Positions 37,704 through 49,477 of a stretch of DNA of 64,000 nucleotides are shown in pieces. Source of the DNA: Simmondsia chinensis. Its lineage: Eukaryota > Streptophyta > Magnoliopsida > Caryophyllales > Simmondsiaceae. Below the pieces are notes generated by a model. The model made no database searches. It saw only the letters and a program-made list of their open reading frames with translations, and was not told the origin of the DNA. Each line of letters begins with the position of its first letter. Positions within the stretch are counted from its first letter, which is position 1. The DNA lies in NCBI GenBank assembly GCA_018398585.1, contig JAGTTD010000011.1, positions 9,361,001-9,425,000 of the forward strand. The letters are read 5' to 3'. The position numbers and the translations under genes are program-made.

Positions 37704-39080
37704 TGCACACAACTTGCGCTAAATGGAAAAAAACCCCCATTAAATCCAACAAGTCGACTTGAACCTCACAATACCGGTAGACGTAGAAAGGAATGCTCAA
37801 ATCAACAAGCCCGACCCAATACAAGATTTAGGTCGGGAAAACCACAAGGCTTGAAAGGGCCACGAAGGGCCTTCCCCTCATGGCCCTAACAGGTCCAAAA
37901 CATGCCCAGCGCTAGCACGACGCTGGGCCAAGAGAAGAGGCCTGAATGGGCCCAGGAGAGAGACCTGTCCCGCGGCCCAAACGAGCCTAGGAAAGCCCAG
38001 CGCCTTATGGCGCTGGACCGAGAAGAGAAAATCGGGCCCTGTTGGCTCAGTTGCTAAAGAAGTCGCCCCCCATGAGGGAGGTTCATGAGTCCCAAGATGA
38101 AGCCTGAAATTAGGCCTAAGCTTTGGCCTAAAGAGAGGAATTCAGGTCGTCAATCCAAATTCAACTCCCTCCTTACCTAGTGAAGCCCAAAAACCAACCA
38201 ATCTTGAGATCCATTCACAGTTGGGCCTTAAAAAAGGCCAAACTCCTTGTACAGATAGGTTCATCCAAACCCGGGCCCAAAAGCCCATCCCTAGTAGACA
38301 TGGGATCCCGTTCATCTCAGGGTCAACCGGCTCAATCATACCAGCAATCCCAACCATCTGTACCGGCCCAACCGAACCCATAACCTGAACACATAGCTCA
38401 TCAGTGACCCAAACCTGAACAAGCCTAACAAGCAAACTACCCTTTCCATCTTCCAAGGCATGACCCAAATGCCCTCAATCAGGAGGCCCTAAAGCTTCAA
38501 CTAAAATGGGCCCAAAAGCTAGCCCATGCATACCACAAGCCCAAATAGAATGCTGAGGCCCATGAGGCCCAAAGCCATAAGCCACCAACCCATCCAAGAC
38601 ATTTGTTGGGCATGAAGTCACTAACCCAAGGTCATGCAAGCTACCTTTCTCCAAACTCGGGCTCGAAAGCGCAACTCCATTGGACCCGGATTCCCCACAA
38701 GTTGTGGTCCCATCGACAAGCCCAAGTCAATTACCAACCGTAACACCTTGCACACACCTCACCAAAACCCTAGCACCACCCGATGCTACGCCCTCCGCCA
38801 CCCATTGCCGGCAAAAAAACTGCAGCCCTTTTTCCAACCACAAAGGCTCGATTTCGAAGAGGGTGGGAGAGGACAAGTGAGAGAACACAAATTTGACCAA
38901 ACTCAAGCAGATTCAACAAAGATTCGAACCTCACAATCCTCGGAACACAGTGACCATCAAAATCAATGAACAAACTCATGCCTAGAGAAGCCGTAGCCAT
39001 AATTCCAATAAAAACCCCATACTAAAATAAGCATAGGAACCCAAACCTCCATCCAACGCTTAAGAGGGATCTCAAGACAT
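37704..39080. other. GC-richer unassigned region dense in GGCCCA/TGGGCC
   Basis: This stands out from its AT-rich surroundings. The hexamers GGCCCA, TGGGCC and the shorter AGCCCA recur every few dozen bases between 37850 and 38620. Open frames exist on both strands (38142-38468 minus; 38634-38969 plus) but show no known domain and are best explained by the high GC content. It may be the 5' part of a degraded retroelement whose end is at 35.4 kb. Confidence 0.3.
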
Positions 39081-42000
39081 GTGAATCAAAGGAGAGACTC
39101 CCCCAAGAAGAGGAACAAGGAGAAACCATCGGAGGAAAGGGAGGACTTTGAATACGACTTCAGGGTGTTGAGATTGGGAGGTTGCGATATGGTCTTAGGG
39201 GTTGATTGGATGAAGACCATTAGTCCCTTTCTTTTTTATTCTGTTCAATTGACAATTTCATTCAAAAGAGAAGGACAACCTGTATAGTTGCAAGGCAATA
39301 ATGAGCAAGGACAATTGCAAGTTATAAGTGGAAAGCAATTACAAGGAGTGTTCAAGAAGAAAAATTACCAGTGGGTTGGACAACTCCATTCCATCATGCC
39401 ATTAATGTGGAGAAATAGGTGAATTCTAACCCTTCAATTGATTCTCTGTTACTGAAATATCATGGCTTGTTTGAGCAACCAAGTTCCTTGCCACCAAAGA
39501 GAGCATTCGATCATACCATTCCATTGAAAGCTGGCACACATCTAGTAAATCTTCGACCTTACAAGTATCCTCACCCACAAAAGAGTGAGCTTAAACGACA
39601 AGTAGAAGAACTGTTTGAAGACAAGGTTTATAAGACATAGCAATAGTCCTTTCGCTTCTCTAGTCATATTGTTTAAGAAGAAGGATGGAACTTAGAGAAT
39701 GTCCATAGACTATCGCCAACTAAATTCACTTACAAATAAGGATAAGTTTCCCATTCCAATCATCGATGACTTATTGGATGAGCTATATGGATCTAAGTTC
39801 TTCTCCAAGCTGGATCTGCGGCAAGGCTACTATCAGATTAGAGTTCAAGAAGATGACACTTACAAGACAGCTCTTAGAACACATCATGGGCATTATGAGT
39901 TTATGGTGATGCCTTTTGGGCTATCTAATGCCCCGGCTACATTTCAAGCATTGATGAACTCAGTATTCAAATCGTTCCTCATGAAGTTTGTTCTTGTATT
40001 CATTGACGATATCTTGCTCTACAGTACTTCTTGGGAGACTCATTTGAGCCATCTCGAACCGGTATTCTAGACAATGAGGCAGCACAAGCTTTATACTAAA
40101 CTTTCCAAATGCTCCTTTGCTAAAACACAAATGAAGTATCTTGGTCATCTCATTTCAGAAGGAGTGGCTACTAATGTAAGAAAGGTACAAGCCATGAAAG
40201 ATTGGCCTATCCCTAAGACTCTTAAGCAGCTTCGAGGGTTCCTTGGATTGACAGGACATTATCAAAAATTCATGGCTAGATATGGAATAATTGCAAAACC
40301 TTTAACTGATTTGTTGAAGAAAGATGCCTTCCACTGGAATGAACTAGCTAAAGATGCCTTTGAGCGATTGAAGGATGCAACGTCTTCTGCTCCTGTCTTA
40401 CAAGCCACAATTTTGGGAGTTGGGGCAGTGTTATCTCAAATTGACAGGCCCTTGGCATACTTGAGTCAAGCCTTAAGTCCCAAGAATCAAGAGTTGTCCA
40501 CATACAAAAAGGAGTACTTAGCAATTTTGTTGGCATTGCAAAAATAGAGGCACTACTTGGAGGGTTACCATTTTATAATCAAAGCTTGAAATACTTGTTG
40601 GAATAGAAGATCAGTACGAGAGTTCAAAGGAAGGGCCTTATGAAGATGCTAGGATTACATTATACCATTGAATATAGGAAGGGGAAGGATAATAGTGCTG
40701 TTGATGCCCTTACAAGGAAGCTGGAAGATCTGGAGATGGCTAATTGTGCTGTTGTATCCATGGTTGTACCCTCTTGGATGGAAGAAGTGATGAAATCATA
40801 CGATGGGTATTCCTTTGCTTAAGGCTATGTCACGACTCAATTTGCTCAAGGAACAGTGAAAACTGATTCTAAAGTGACAGTTAGCCATGGAGTAATCAAA
40901 ATCAACGGGAAGGTTTATGTTGGAACATGCTCTGATTTAAGGAAGTAGGTCATGTTGGTTGCCCATAATTCTGCTTGGGGTGGAGATTCTGAGATTGAAG
41001 GAACCTACCAGAGATTGAAATAGTATTTTCATTAGCCTGGTCTGAAGAAGGAAATTCAACAGCTAATCTAGTAATGTGAGGTCTGTCAAAGGACCAAGAG
41101 TGAGCGTTAGCCTTATTTGGGATTACTTTAGCTCTTACCCATACCTGAGAAAGCTTGGCAACACATTAGTGTGGACTTTATTGAAGGGTTGCCTAGCTTA
41201 GAAGGGAAAGAAGTCATTTGGGTGGTTGTTGATCGTTTCACAAAGTTTAGTCATTTTGTGGATTTTAACCGTCCTATTGCTGTTGAAAGGCTAGCAAGGC
41301 TCTTCTTAGATCATATTTACAAGCTTCATGGATTACTACAAACTATAGTTTCAAACAGGGACAAGTTGTTCACAAGTAATTTTTGGCGCGCGCTCTTTCA
41401 GTTACTAGCAACTATCTTGGCAATGTGTTCATCTTATCATCCGCAGTCGGATGGACAAACTGAGAGGGTCAATCAATAAGTTGAACAATTTCTGAGGAGC
41501 ATGACTTTCACTCATCCTAAGAATTGGAATAAGTGGCTTTCTCTTGCAGAATTCTGGTATAACACACACACACACTTTCATTCAGCTCTCGAGACTACCC
41601 CATTCAAAGCCTTGTATGGATATGATCCACCCGCTATGATGATGCCTCAAGGGGCAATCTTGAATATGGCTGAAGTAAATGAACTGTTGGAGCAGAGGAG
41701 ACAACTTGTGCAGCAACTCAAAGGTAATTTACAAGTTGCACAATCGCTGATGAAGTATTTTGTTGATAGGAAAAGAACTGACATAACTTTTGCAATTGGT
41801 AATTATGTTCTCTTGAAATTACAGCCTTACATGTAGTATTCTTTAGCAGTGTGCAAGAATATCAAGCTGAGTGCACGGTTCTTTGGGCCTTACATGGTGT
41901 TGGAGAGGATAGGGAAGGTTGCCTATAAGCTAGAGTTGCCATCAGATTCATCAGTACATCCTGTGTTTCATGTATCCTTGCTTAAAAAGTTCGTTGCAGC

Positions 42001-42238
42001 AGGTGCTGGTGCTCCTGCAGATCAACCACAAGTCAAGCTGCAAGGCTTATTGGTTCAACAACCCCAAGTAATTTTGAACTCAAGGCTGGTTTAGCAACAG
42101 GGGAAGAAGAAAAAAAGGGTTTTCGTGCAGCGGAGTAACTTGAGCCCCGAGGTTACTACTTGGGAAAATTAGACCTTCCTTCAATCTCAATTTCCTTCGT
42201 TTCATTCTTGTGGAAAGAATGTTCTCAAGGGGGGAAAT
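39081..42238 (+). pseudogene. gypsy chromovirus pol, 5'-truncated
   Basis: Domains in order: protease end (GGCDMVLGVDWM, about 39175-39215); reverse transcriptase 39500-40070 with intact FIDDILLYS near 40000; RNase H to about 40820; integrase zinc-binding region about 40950-41100 (CEVCQRTK) and core 41171-41480 (VDFIEGLP, SNRDKLFTS, TERVN); C-terminal part 41849-42160, ending in a chromodomain-like stretch (SPEVTTWEN) and a DK-V--GG-N type tail. Gag and the 5' LTR are missing. Stops near 39637, 40070 and 41478 break the frame. In integrase the second catalytic Asp is Asn (VSNRD). Probably a Reina-like chromovirus. Confidence 0.8.
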
Positions 42239-42610
42239 TGTAATGATCGGAGCTCAATTCAGGAAGTTTTGAAGTGCTGTAGTTGCTTTACGGGTTGTAA
42301 GCCAAGAGTGGTCAAGTTCTAGCAGTGGGGAAGTTAGTTGAATCAGCTAAGTTGGTATGTTAGTCAATATTGGCGTCTGAGCTTTAGTAAGTCGGTTAAT
42401 TCGTTAGTCTTGGTGCAGTGTATCTCTTTTAATCTCATCTTGTATAAATAGCTTAAGCTCTTGTAAGATTGATTCATGGAATAATAAAATTGATACTTTC
42501 TCTCTCTCATCTCTTATTCTCTCTCTAATTCTCATCTTCTTCACTTCTCTTCTTATCTAAACTCTATCCTATCCTGGGTTATGAATCAAGATTGTTCTTG
42601 ATTCATAACA
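42239..42610 (+). repeat. chromovirus 3' LTR
   Basis: It starts TGTAATGATCGGAGC right after the purine tract AAGGGGGGAAA and ends GATTCATAACA. A TATA box, TATAAATA, is at 42443-42450 and a likely polyadenylation region 'aataataaaa' near 42480. The last 33 bp form a perfect 14-bp stem, GTTATGAATCAAGA / TCTTGATTCATAAC, with a 4-base loop, stopping one base before the LTR end. Confidence 0.8.
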
Positions 42611-43010
42611 GAACTTCCCTTCAAATTTAATTTTAAATATGCTAAAATCTTATATGAATATAGAAATGAGATTTAATTGTTAATCATGAATAAAAATGTT
42701 CTAATAATTTAAGGGGATAAACATCATCAAAATTATGAAAACTTTTAAAATAATAAAAAAAAATATTTTCTTATTAAATATTCAACATAGTATTAGTTAA
42801 AAATCCAGCCCACATAATCCCAATCAATTATTACCCTGTTTTATTTAAGTTGTCATTGTCGAACCAAGGTTCAATCAGCTTCTTTTTCTGTGCATAATTC
42901 ATAATCCCCTCAATGGCGGATCCAAGATTTTCACTAAAGGTACCTTCAATGCAATATAAATAAGCAAAATATAAAAATTAAAGGTGTCCTATTTTTATCT
43001 AGGTTCGCCG
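42611..43010. other. AT-rich spacer
   Basis: No gene or element ends seen between the chromovirus LTR and the Mutator-like element. Confidence 0.5.
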
Positions 43011-43019
43011 AAATTTAAT

Positions 43020-43895
43020 GAGCCGGTTCCCAAAATAATGCTAAAAAATAAAAAAATTAAAAAAATAATGCCAAAAAAAAAATATTTCCAAATCTACTAT
43101 TGAACCGCGTTTGCAAAACGCGTTTAAATTTCAATAAAACTGGATCAAGAAAATGCGGGTATTTTCAGTATAAGCCGCATTTAATAAAAGCGGATCACTT
43201 CACATAAAACCGCGTCTATTAAACGCTATTTAAACATGAACCGCGTCTATAAAACGCGGTTTATCCATGAACCATGTTTACAAAACGCGGTTTAACGTCA
43301 GGAATCCAAAATCCCCTTCTTTTTCACTTATACTTACTATTATGCCGCAATTCTTTACTTTTTTGTTCGCTTATAGTTTTCATTATGCCACAATTTGTGA
43401 TGATTATTATCATATTGATCCCATGTCTCTCTTAATGAAGCTCCAACATTATAAGTGGAGGTCAAATAACTCCAATAATAGTACTTGAAAGATCTCCAGT
43501 GTATAAGCAAAAGAAAGGAGGAGGCGAACGACGTGACTGGTGGTGGGTTAACAAGAAAGAGGCAGAGAGACGGTGAAAGCAGCGGAGAGAGCACGTGTGA
43601 ATGAATGGGCCGGGGCTTTTTAGATAAACCTAGTAAACCGGATCACAAAAATGCGGTTATAACAACTATAAACCGCGTCTTCATGACGCGTTTTTGGGTT
43701 TAATAAACCGCGTCTTCATGACGCGGTTTTATTGATAGAACCGCGTTATTAAAACGCGGTTTATATTAATGTCAAACGCGGTTTATTAAAGCCGCGTTTT
43801 GTAAACGCGGTTCAACAGTAGATTTGGAAATATTTTTTTTCAGCATTATTTTTTTAATTTTTTAATTTTTTTAGCATTATTTTGGGAATCGACTC
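43020..43895. mobile_element. Mutator-like element copy B with palindrome arrays
   Basis: Ends start GAGCCGGTTCCCAAAATAAT (left) and GAGTCGATTCCCAAAATAAT (right, reverse complement), flanked by a perfect 9-bp duplication AAATTTAAT (43011-43019 and 43896-43904). About eleven AACCGCGT/ACGCGGTT palindromes lie in two clusters next to the ends. The centre (about 43300-43615) is unrelated to that of copy A. It has short frames on both strands and ends in a GC-rich stretch 'gaatgggccggggc', possibly captured DNA. No transposase is recognised. Confidence 0.8.
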
Positions 43896-43904
43896 AAATT
43901 TAAT

Positions 43905-44961
43905 TGCATGAACTTGACTGAAAATTTTAAGTGGCAAATGTTGCAAAAATATGTTAGTACTTTCTTCCAAGATATGATATTTTTTCAAAAGAATATTGGC
44001 ATGGCATTTAATTTTTGACAGTATATAAATATCTTTTGATGAAATTTGATAAGTTTTTAACAAGTGAAATGACCTTTTTTGTCGAAAATGGAGATGTAAA
44101 GCATATATATTGTTTGAATCATACATCATGTCAACATTTTTCTCAGAAAATTTCATAGGATTGCATAGAAAATCACCAAATTTGGGTAAAGAATACCTAG
44201 ATGATACAATTTTAAAGTCTTATTTGAATGCCCTATGAATTAAATTCCTACAGAAAGTTGTATTTCATGGGAACTCAGTTTATGTGTTAATTTTCTAGGA
44301 AGTAGGTAAAACACGTTTGGTTGCCAAGATGGGAAATATAGCTTCCTGGGGAGGCTAATTAGAAATGAAGGAATTAGAACTTACCTGAAAGGTTGGGTAA
44401 GGTACTTCCTTTGATTTGAAGGAGTTGAAAATTGCTTAGCAATTTTCATTTCCTGTATTCTGTCTGCTTCCTGCCAACCAACAAAATTTGTAGTTTCCAC
44501 GAGTTTCTACATCTTGCGTTTACATCCTGCATACTAAACGATGCCTAAATCTTATGCTCTACTTGCCATTTGGATATGTAAATTGGGTCTCTTTGGGCTT
44601 CAACCAAGATCTTTGCGAGTATAAGTTGGATTGAGTCAGCCCATTTAGAGTTGAGTCGCTTGAGTTGGGTCATTTTGAGTCTCGAACCAACTTTAAATCA
44701 GGTTGAGTCTGTGTCTCGAGTCCTGTTGAATTTTGGATCAATCAAGTTAGGTTGTTAATGGAGTTAATGAAAAATTGTAATTCGTTTCACCCCCAAGAGC
44801 CAAAACATATACATGATTTTTAATTAAATTCAATACAATTGGGTAGTGCAGTTATCTTTCAAATTGCGACTGGTGAAACAAACAACAAATTAGATTTATT
44901 AACCTTAATTTCAAGTTCAGCACCAATTACGCGCTCTAATTTCATGTGACAAATAGGACCT
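43905..44961. other. AT-rich spacer
   Basis: No gene. A stretch at about 44580-44770 repeats 'gagttg', 'gggtc' and 'gagtc' words (imperfect low-complexity sequence). Confidence 0.45.
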
Positions 44962-45012
<51 letters not shown>

Positions 45013-45058
45013 TGTGCGTGTGTACACGTGTGTGTGTGTATATATATATATATATATT
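44962..45058. repeat. compound microsatellite (GA)n(GT)n(TA)n
   Basis: About 22 GA repeats are followed by GT/GC-rich repeats and then a TA run. Open frames here are artefacts of the repeat. Confidence 0.9.
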
Positions 45059-45397
45059 TCAAATTTTAGAAATTTAGAGTTGGCTTTAAACCCAATCGCA
45101 AAATAATGTAAATCATTTTTGTGCATGCAAATAATTTTTTTTTGGAATTTGAGGGTGGGCAAGATACTTTAAATTCGCCACTGGTTCCCTCTACATTTGC
45201 TTTGAGAGAGTGAAGATTGAGATAGTTAATACTGCCTATATAAATTTGGAATGCAAATGAAGAGAAATCAAAGAAGAAAAGACATATAAGGAAAAGGAAA
45301 AAAAAAAAGGAGAAAGCTATTAGAAAAGTCATATGTTTCTTATGCCAATTAACAACAACTAGTTTGTCATTCAAGTAGTTGAGTTCATTCTAACTTG

Positions 45398-45627
45398 TTA
45401 GAGACATATTTGGTAAGCAGTTACTTAAATTTCCATGGTTAGTTTGTTGATCCTATTATCTTTATTTTCCACTAATTTGCTATATAAGCGGTCTGTATAG
45501 AGCTTTTACTCATTCACTTGAAAAGACAAACATGCAAAAGAGAGAAACATCTTTTCTCGCACTTCTTTGTGCTTTTGCTTTGCATATTTTTAATTTTTCT
45601 CCGTTCAACGCCTCCATATTTCTAATA
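45398..45627 (+). repeat. possible 5' LTR fragment of copia element B
   Basis: It starts TGTTAGAGACATATTTGG, contains a TATA-like CTATATAAG near 45480 and lies directly before a primer-type site (TGATATCAGAAC, 45628-45639; 10 of 12 bases match the initiator tRNA-Met type). It does not match the LTR at 49478, so it may be only part of an LTR or belong to another element. Confidence 0.35.
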
Positions 45628-45639
45628 TGATATCAGAAC

Positions 45640-46690
45640 ATGGATTCTAAGGCTTTCATGAAAATCCATATTTTAACTTAAATGAAAATGGCCAAAATGA
45701 AGCTGACTTAAATTAATTTAGAGCTGAAAATGCTCAAAACATACCTAAAAATCAACAAGACAGACCCGGTAGGAATGAACAAAACCAAACCGAGGCTATA
45801 TGAACCTAGATAACTACTAGTTGCCCAAAGATAGAGTTAGGAGGAAGATCAGGGCCCATATAGGTTTGGATATGCAAATTGTACTGCCTATTTCAGTAGA
45901 ATGGCTGAATGCCATGGCTGCAGAAATGAAACGCTTAAGAAAAAAAAATTTAGACTTGGGTTTTAGTCCCTAGGCTAAAGGGTAAGCTGTTAATAGGTTA
46001 AAAGTGGGTCTATAAGGTTAAAAAACTTGAAATCCCTGAAGGACAGCCTGGGTTTAAGACCAGATTAGTGGCCAAGTGTTTCATCCAAAAGGAGAGGGTA
46101 GACTATACTGAAATTTTTTTCCCTGCTGTAAAACATACTACTATTTGTTGGTTGATGTGCTCAACTGCCAAATTTGATATGTGCCTAGAACAAATAGATG
46201 TTACAACAACATTTTTACATGGTGACCTTGAGGAAGAGATCCTCATGAATCAACCTGAAGGTCTTATAGAACCCCAATTCTGTGGATTCTTTGTGTTTGC
46301 ATAAAAAATACTGTATGGCTTACAACAGTCACCAAGACAATGGCACAAGCGATTTGATGTATTTATGCTTGATAATGGTTTGACTAGATCTCTTCATGAC
46401 ACATGCTTTTATTTTAAAGATGTTGATTATGATGATGCTATATTCGTACTAATCTATGTTGATGATATTCTCTTAGCAAGCCGGCTAAAAAATAGTTACT
46501 TGACTTAAAAATAAGGTTAAATAGCTCATTTGACATGAATGACCTGGGAGACGCTAAGTAAATATTAGGAATGGACATAATCGGAAACAGATCTTTAAAA
46601 ATAGTTCACCTTTCTCAAACCTTTATCTAATTGAGATATTAAAGAGGTTTAAAATGTATGTCTCTAAAGTTGCAAAACTACCCATGGCAT
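45640..46690 (+). pseudogene. copia element B, internal part 1 (gag start joined to RT)
   Basis: After about 300 bp without a clear domain, reverse transcriptase starts abruptly near 46010 (KWVYKVK, then KTRLVAKCFIQKERVDYTE at about 46050-46110). It continues through LHGDLEEEILMNQPEG (46215-46265) to an intact YVDDILLAS near 46460. Most of gag, protease and integrase are missing, so this is an internally deleted copy. A stop at 46302 and frameshifts follow. The frame is interrupted at 46691 by a solo LTR and resumes at 48701 with the RNase H part. Confidence 0.65.
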
Positions 46691-48695
46691 TATTGGAATA
46701 GGTGTCCTAGTAAAACCCAATTATCTAGTTTTAAATATTAAATAAATAAAATTATTTTATTTATTTGTTGTTTGATTATTTTTTATGAGTTAAACATATG
46801 TATGATTGTTTTTTCTGAAATGTTCCATGAGATGGACGTTTTCCAAGATGACGTGTCAGGTTTGGCTTAAGTGGTCAATAAGATTGAACCATGGAAAGAC
46901 TTAGATCAAACTAGTGACATGTTGTCAAAGTATGCTCGTTGTCGGTGATAAGTTTGAACAACTTGTCTAATAAGACTATATATGATACTTTTGCTGACTT
47001 GTCTTGGTCATGTGGATAAGGATCCAAGAGTATTATATTAGTGTTTTCAATAAGATTGTAACACTGAGCAGGACCACCTGAGTTAGTTATTTCTTTAACT
47101 ACTATCAGAAATAATTAATTCTGTAAGGCGATAATCTCAATTCGGGAAATAGTCTGGACTCATGCATGGAATGTTAATCACTTTAATGCCTAAAATGAAG
47201 AGGTTAAAAAGAATAACTAGGATCTTACGTCGTTGGTTTATTGCATGACGTATGGCAGGAACGGATATTTTACTAGGAATCTACAGTGAAAGATGTCCCT
47301 TTAATTGATTCACAAATATACAAACAGATTCAAAAATATTTCGCTATAGTATTCCATATGTTTGACATTTGAAAGTAATACGGAAATTGTTTCTGTATTA
47401 TGAATTGTTCAAGAAGGGAGTCAGAAACTACACGATAGATATGAGAAAAATAACAATAGTAGTTAAAGTTGTTTTTGCTCACGGATACCTAATAGAAGGG
47501 TTAATCGTCGTAATAATAATAATAGAATTATTTGAGAAATTCTTGAGTGAATATATTTAATTCTAGAGTGCAGCAAAATTTATTTAGTGGAATTAAGTTT
47601 TATTAAATGGTAGTCAATTGTTATCATCAGATGATAATCCGATTTGACCCACTTTAGAGCTAGAGTTAGATTATCCCTGAGGTCCCTCCGCAAGTCTCAA
47701 CTTAAGCATTGTTTGGAAATATTTAAATCGAATTCATGGGATGAATTATTTATTCATAAGATGAATAAATTAATTTCGCTAAACATAATTCATGTGATGA
47801 ATTATTTACTCATTAGATGAATAAATTAATTTTACTAAATAAAATTCAAGAGATCAATTTTATAATTGTGGGAATTAAACACAAAAAAAAAATAAAAAAA
47901 TAAAAAGGACATCACAGTCTAGCCCGTGTAGCCCGTGCGCGGGTATACAAACTCGTATGGTGAGGCAGGTGCGTGTAGTGCATGCGCCTGGCCTCCTGGC
48001 CGGCAATCTACATCCATTGGCGCCTGCGAACCAGGATGTGACACATGTTGTGTTGCATCCAGTATCCGCGTGCAAATCCAATGACCTATCAGAGGCAGCC
48101 ATGTGTCAACGCCTTTTGCTTATAAATACATGGGTATTTTTCCGTGAAAAATCTATTTTGCTTTTTTAAGGTTTTAGGTTTTGAAACCTAGTTTCCTCCC
48201 ATGATAAAAAACCTAAATTGTCCGAGTGTTTTTGTAAATTAATGTTTGCATAATTTTTGTGAAAAATAGTTTTCATGAAAGATTTAAAGGAAACATTTTA
48301 TTCCAAAAACTTTTCTAAATTAAATATTTTGGGAGCCCACTCTCCGATGCTAATTGAGGTTTATTGTGATATGGAGGTGTCAAGAAGGTTTCTATTTCTA
48401 ATTTCAGATCTTCAAATTAGAGTTTAGATTCATGCTTCAAGTATGTCTAAATTAAGTATTTGATATTTAATTTGCTTTCCTTTATTTCTTTTATTCCACA
48501 TACCATGTTTATACTTGTTTTATTTAATGTTTTTTTTATTATCATATTATGAGCCTATTAGAGCAAGATCTAGGTCTAATTAAATAGTTTAATTAGATAA
48601 GGGCATTAGATTTAAAATTGAGAATTTTAAATTATTTTTCCACTATGCCCGGTCTAGTAGTTGAGGGAAAACATTTTTGAAATACGTTCCCAACA
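46691..48695 (+). mobile_element. solo LTR of copia A family inserted in copia B
   Basis: A 2,005-bp LTR starting TATTGGAATAGGTGTCC and ending TTCCCAACA. It is flanked by GGCAT (46686-46690) and GTCAT (48696-48700), a duplication with one mismatch. It matches the split LTR 2541-2690 plus 22135-23828 along its length and so shows that LTR in uninterrupted form. Inside are AT-rich blocks, repeated 'gatgaattatttat' motifs and a GC-rich patch near 47920-48080. The two open frames in that patch are not supported as genes. Confidence 0.8.
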
Positions 48696-48700
48696 GTCAT

Positions 48701-49477
48701 CACATTATAGATTTTTAGCAAAACAGTGCCCAGAAATTGAACAAGAAAAACTTAGAACATCTAGTATACCCTATGCCAATGCCATAGAATCGTTGATGTA
48801 TGCTATGACATGTACTAGACTAAACCTAGCATTCCCTGTGAGTGTACTATCTAGGTTTATGACTAACCCAGGAAAAGTCCACTAGGATAGGGTTAAATTG
48901 TTAAGATATATAAAATGAACCTTAGATCAAAGTCACCTACAACTAATGGGTTATGTAGATGCGGACTTTGTTGGTAATTTAGATAGGAGAAGGTCAACCT
49001 CAGCCTATATATTTACCATGACCTATGGGGCCATTAGTTGGAGGTCAAAGTTACATTCTTCAACTGCACTTTCAACAACTGAGTCAGAGTTTATGGCTAT
49101 ATCATAAGGAGGGAATTTGCCTTAGAGGTTTACTATCTGAAATTAACCTGAACTTAGAACCACTTGAGATATATTCAAATAGTTAGTCAGCAATTGCATT
49201 GTGTAGAATCCCAGTTTACCATGATAGGACCAAACATTAAATGTTAGGAGGTATTTTATCATGGACTAGTTCGATGCAAACCAATTTGAGTTGCTAAAAA
49301 TAGATACTAAATATAACCCAACACACATGGGCACCAAATCAGTCCTTTGGAGAAGTTTATACAGTGTATTAAACTTGCCCAAACGGAATGGAATCCAGGA
49401 TGAAATGGTTTGTGAAATTGCTCCTTATTATTAGAGAGGATCTAGTGGATAGTATAGACTGTAACCAAGGTGGAGAT
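48701..49477 (+). pseudogene. copia element B, internal part 2 (RNase H)
   Basis: This resumes copia Pol: PYANAIESLMYAMTCTR and LAFPVSVLSRFM at 48760-48870, then a GYVDADF-like stretch and 'STALSTTESEFMA' near 49060-49110 (RNase H). Stops break the frame. A purine tract, AAGGTGGAGAT, ends at 49477 and precedes an LTR start. Confidence 0.65.

Noticed and set aside
38142..38969. Opposed open frames as possible genes
   Set aside because: The region is GC-rich with few stops by chance and both strands are open in places. No domain supports either.
44917..45162. Frame with long Ser/Leu repeats
   Set aside because: Produced by the GA and TA microsatellite.
47875..48169. Overlapping frames in a GC-rich patch
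   Set aside because: Inside the solo LTR. The GC-rich patch removes stops on both strands, and there is no matching domain.
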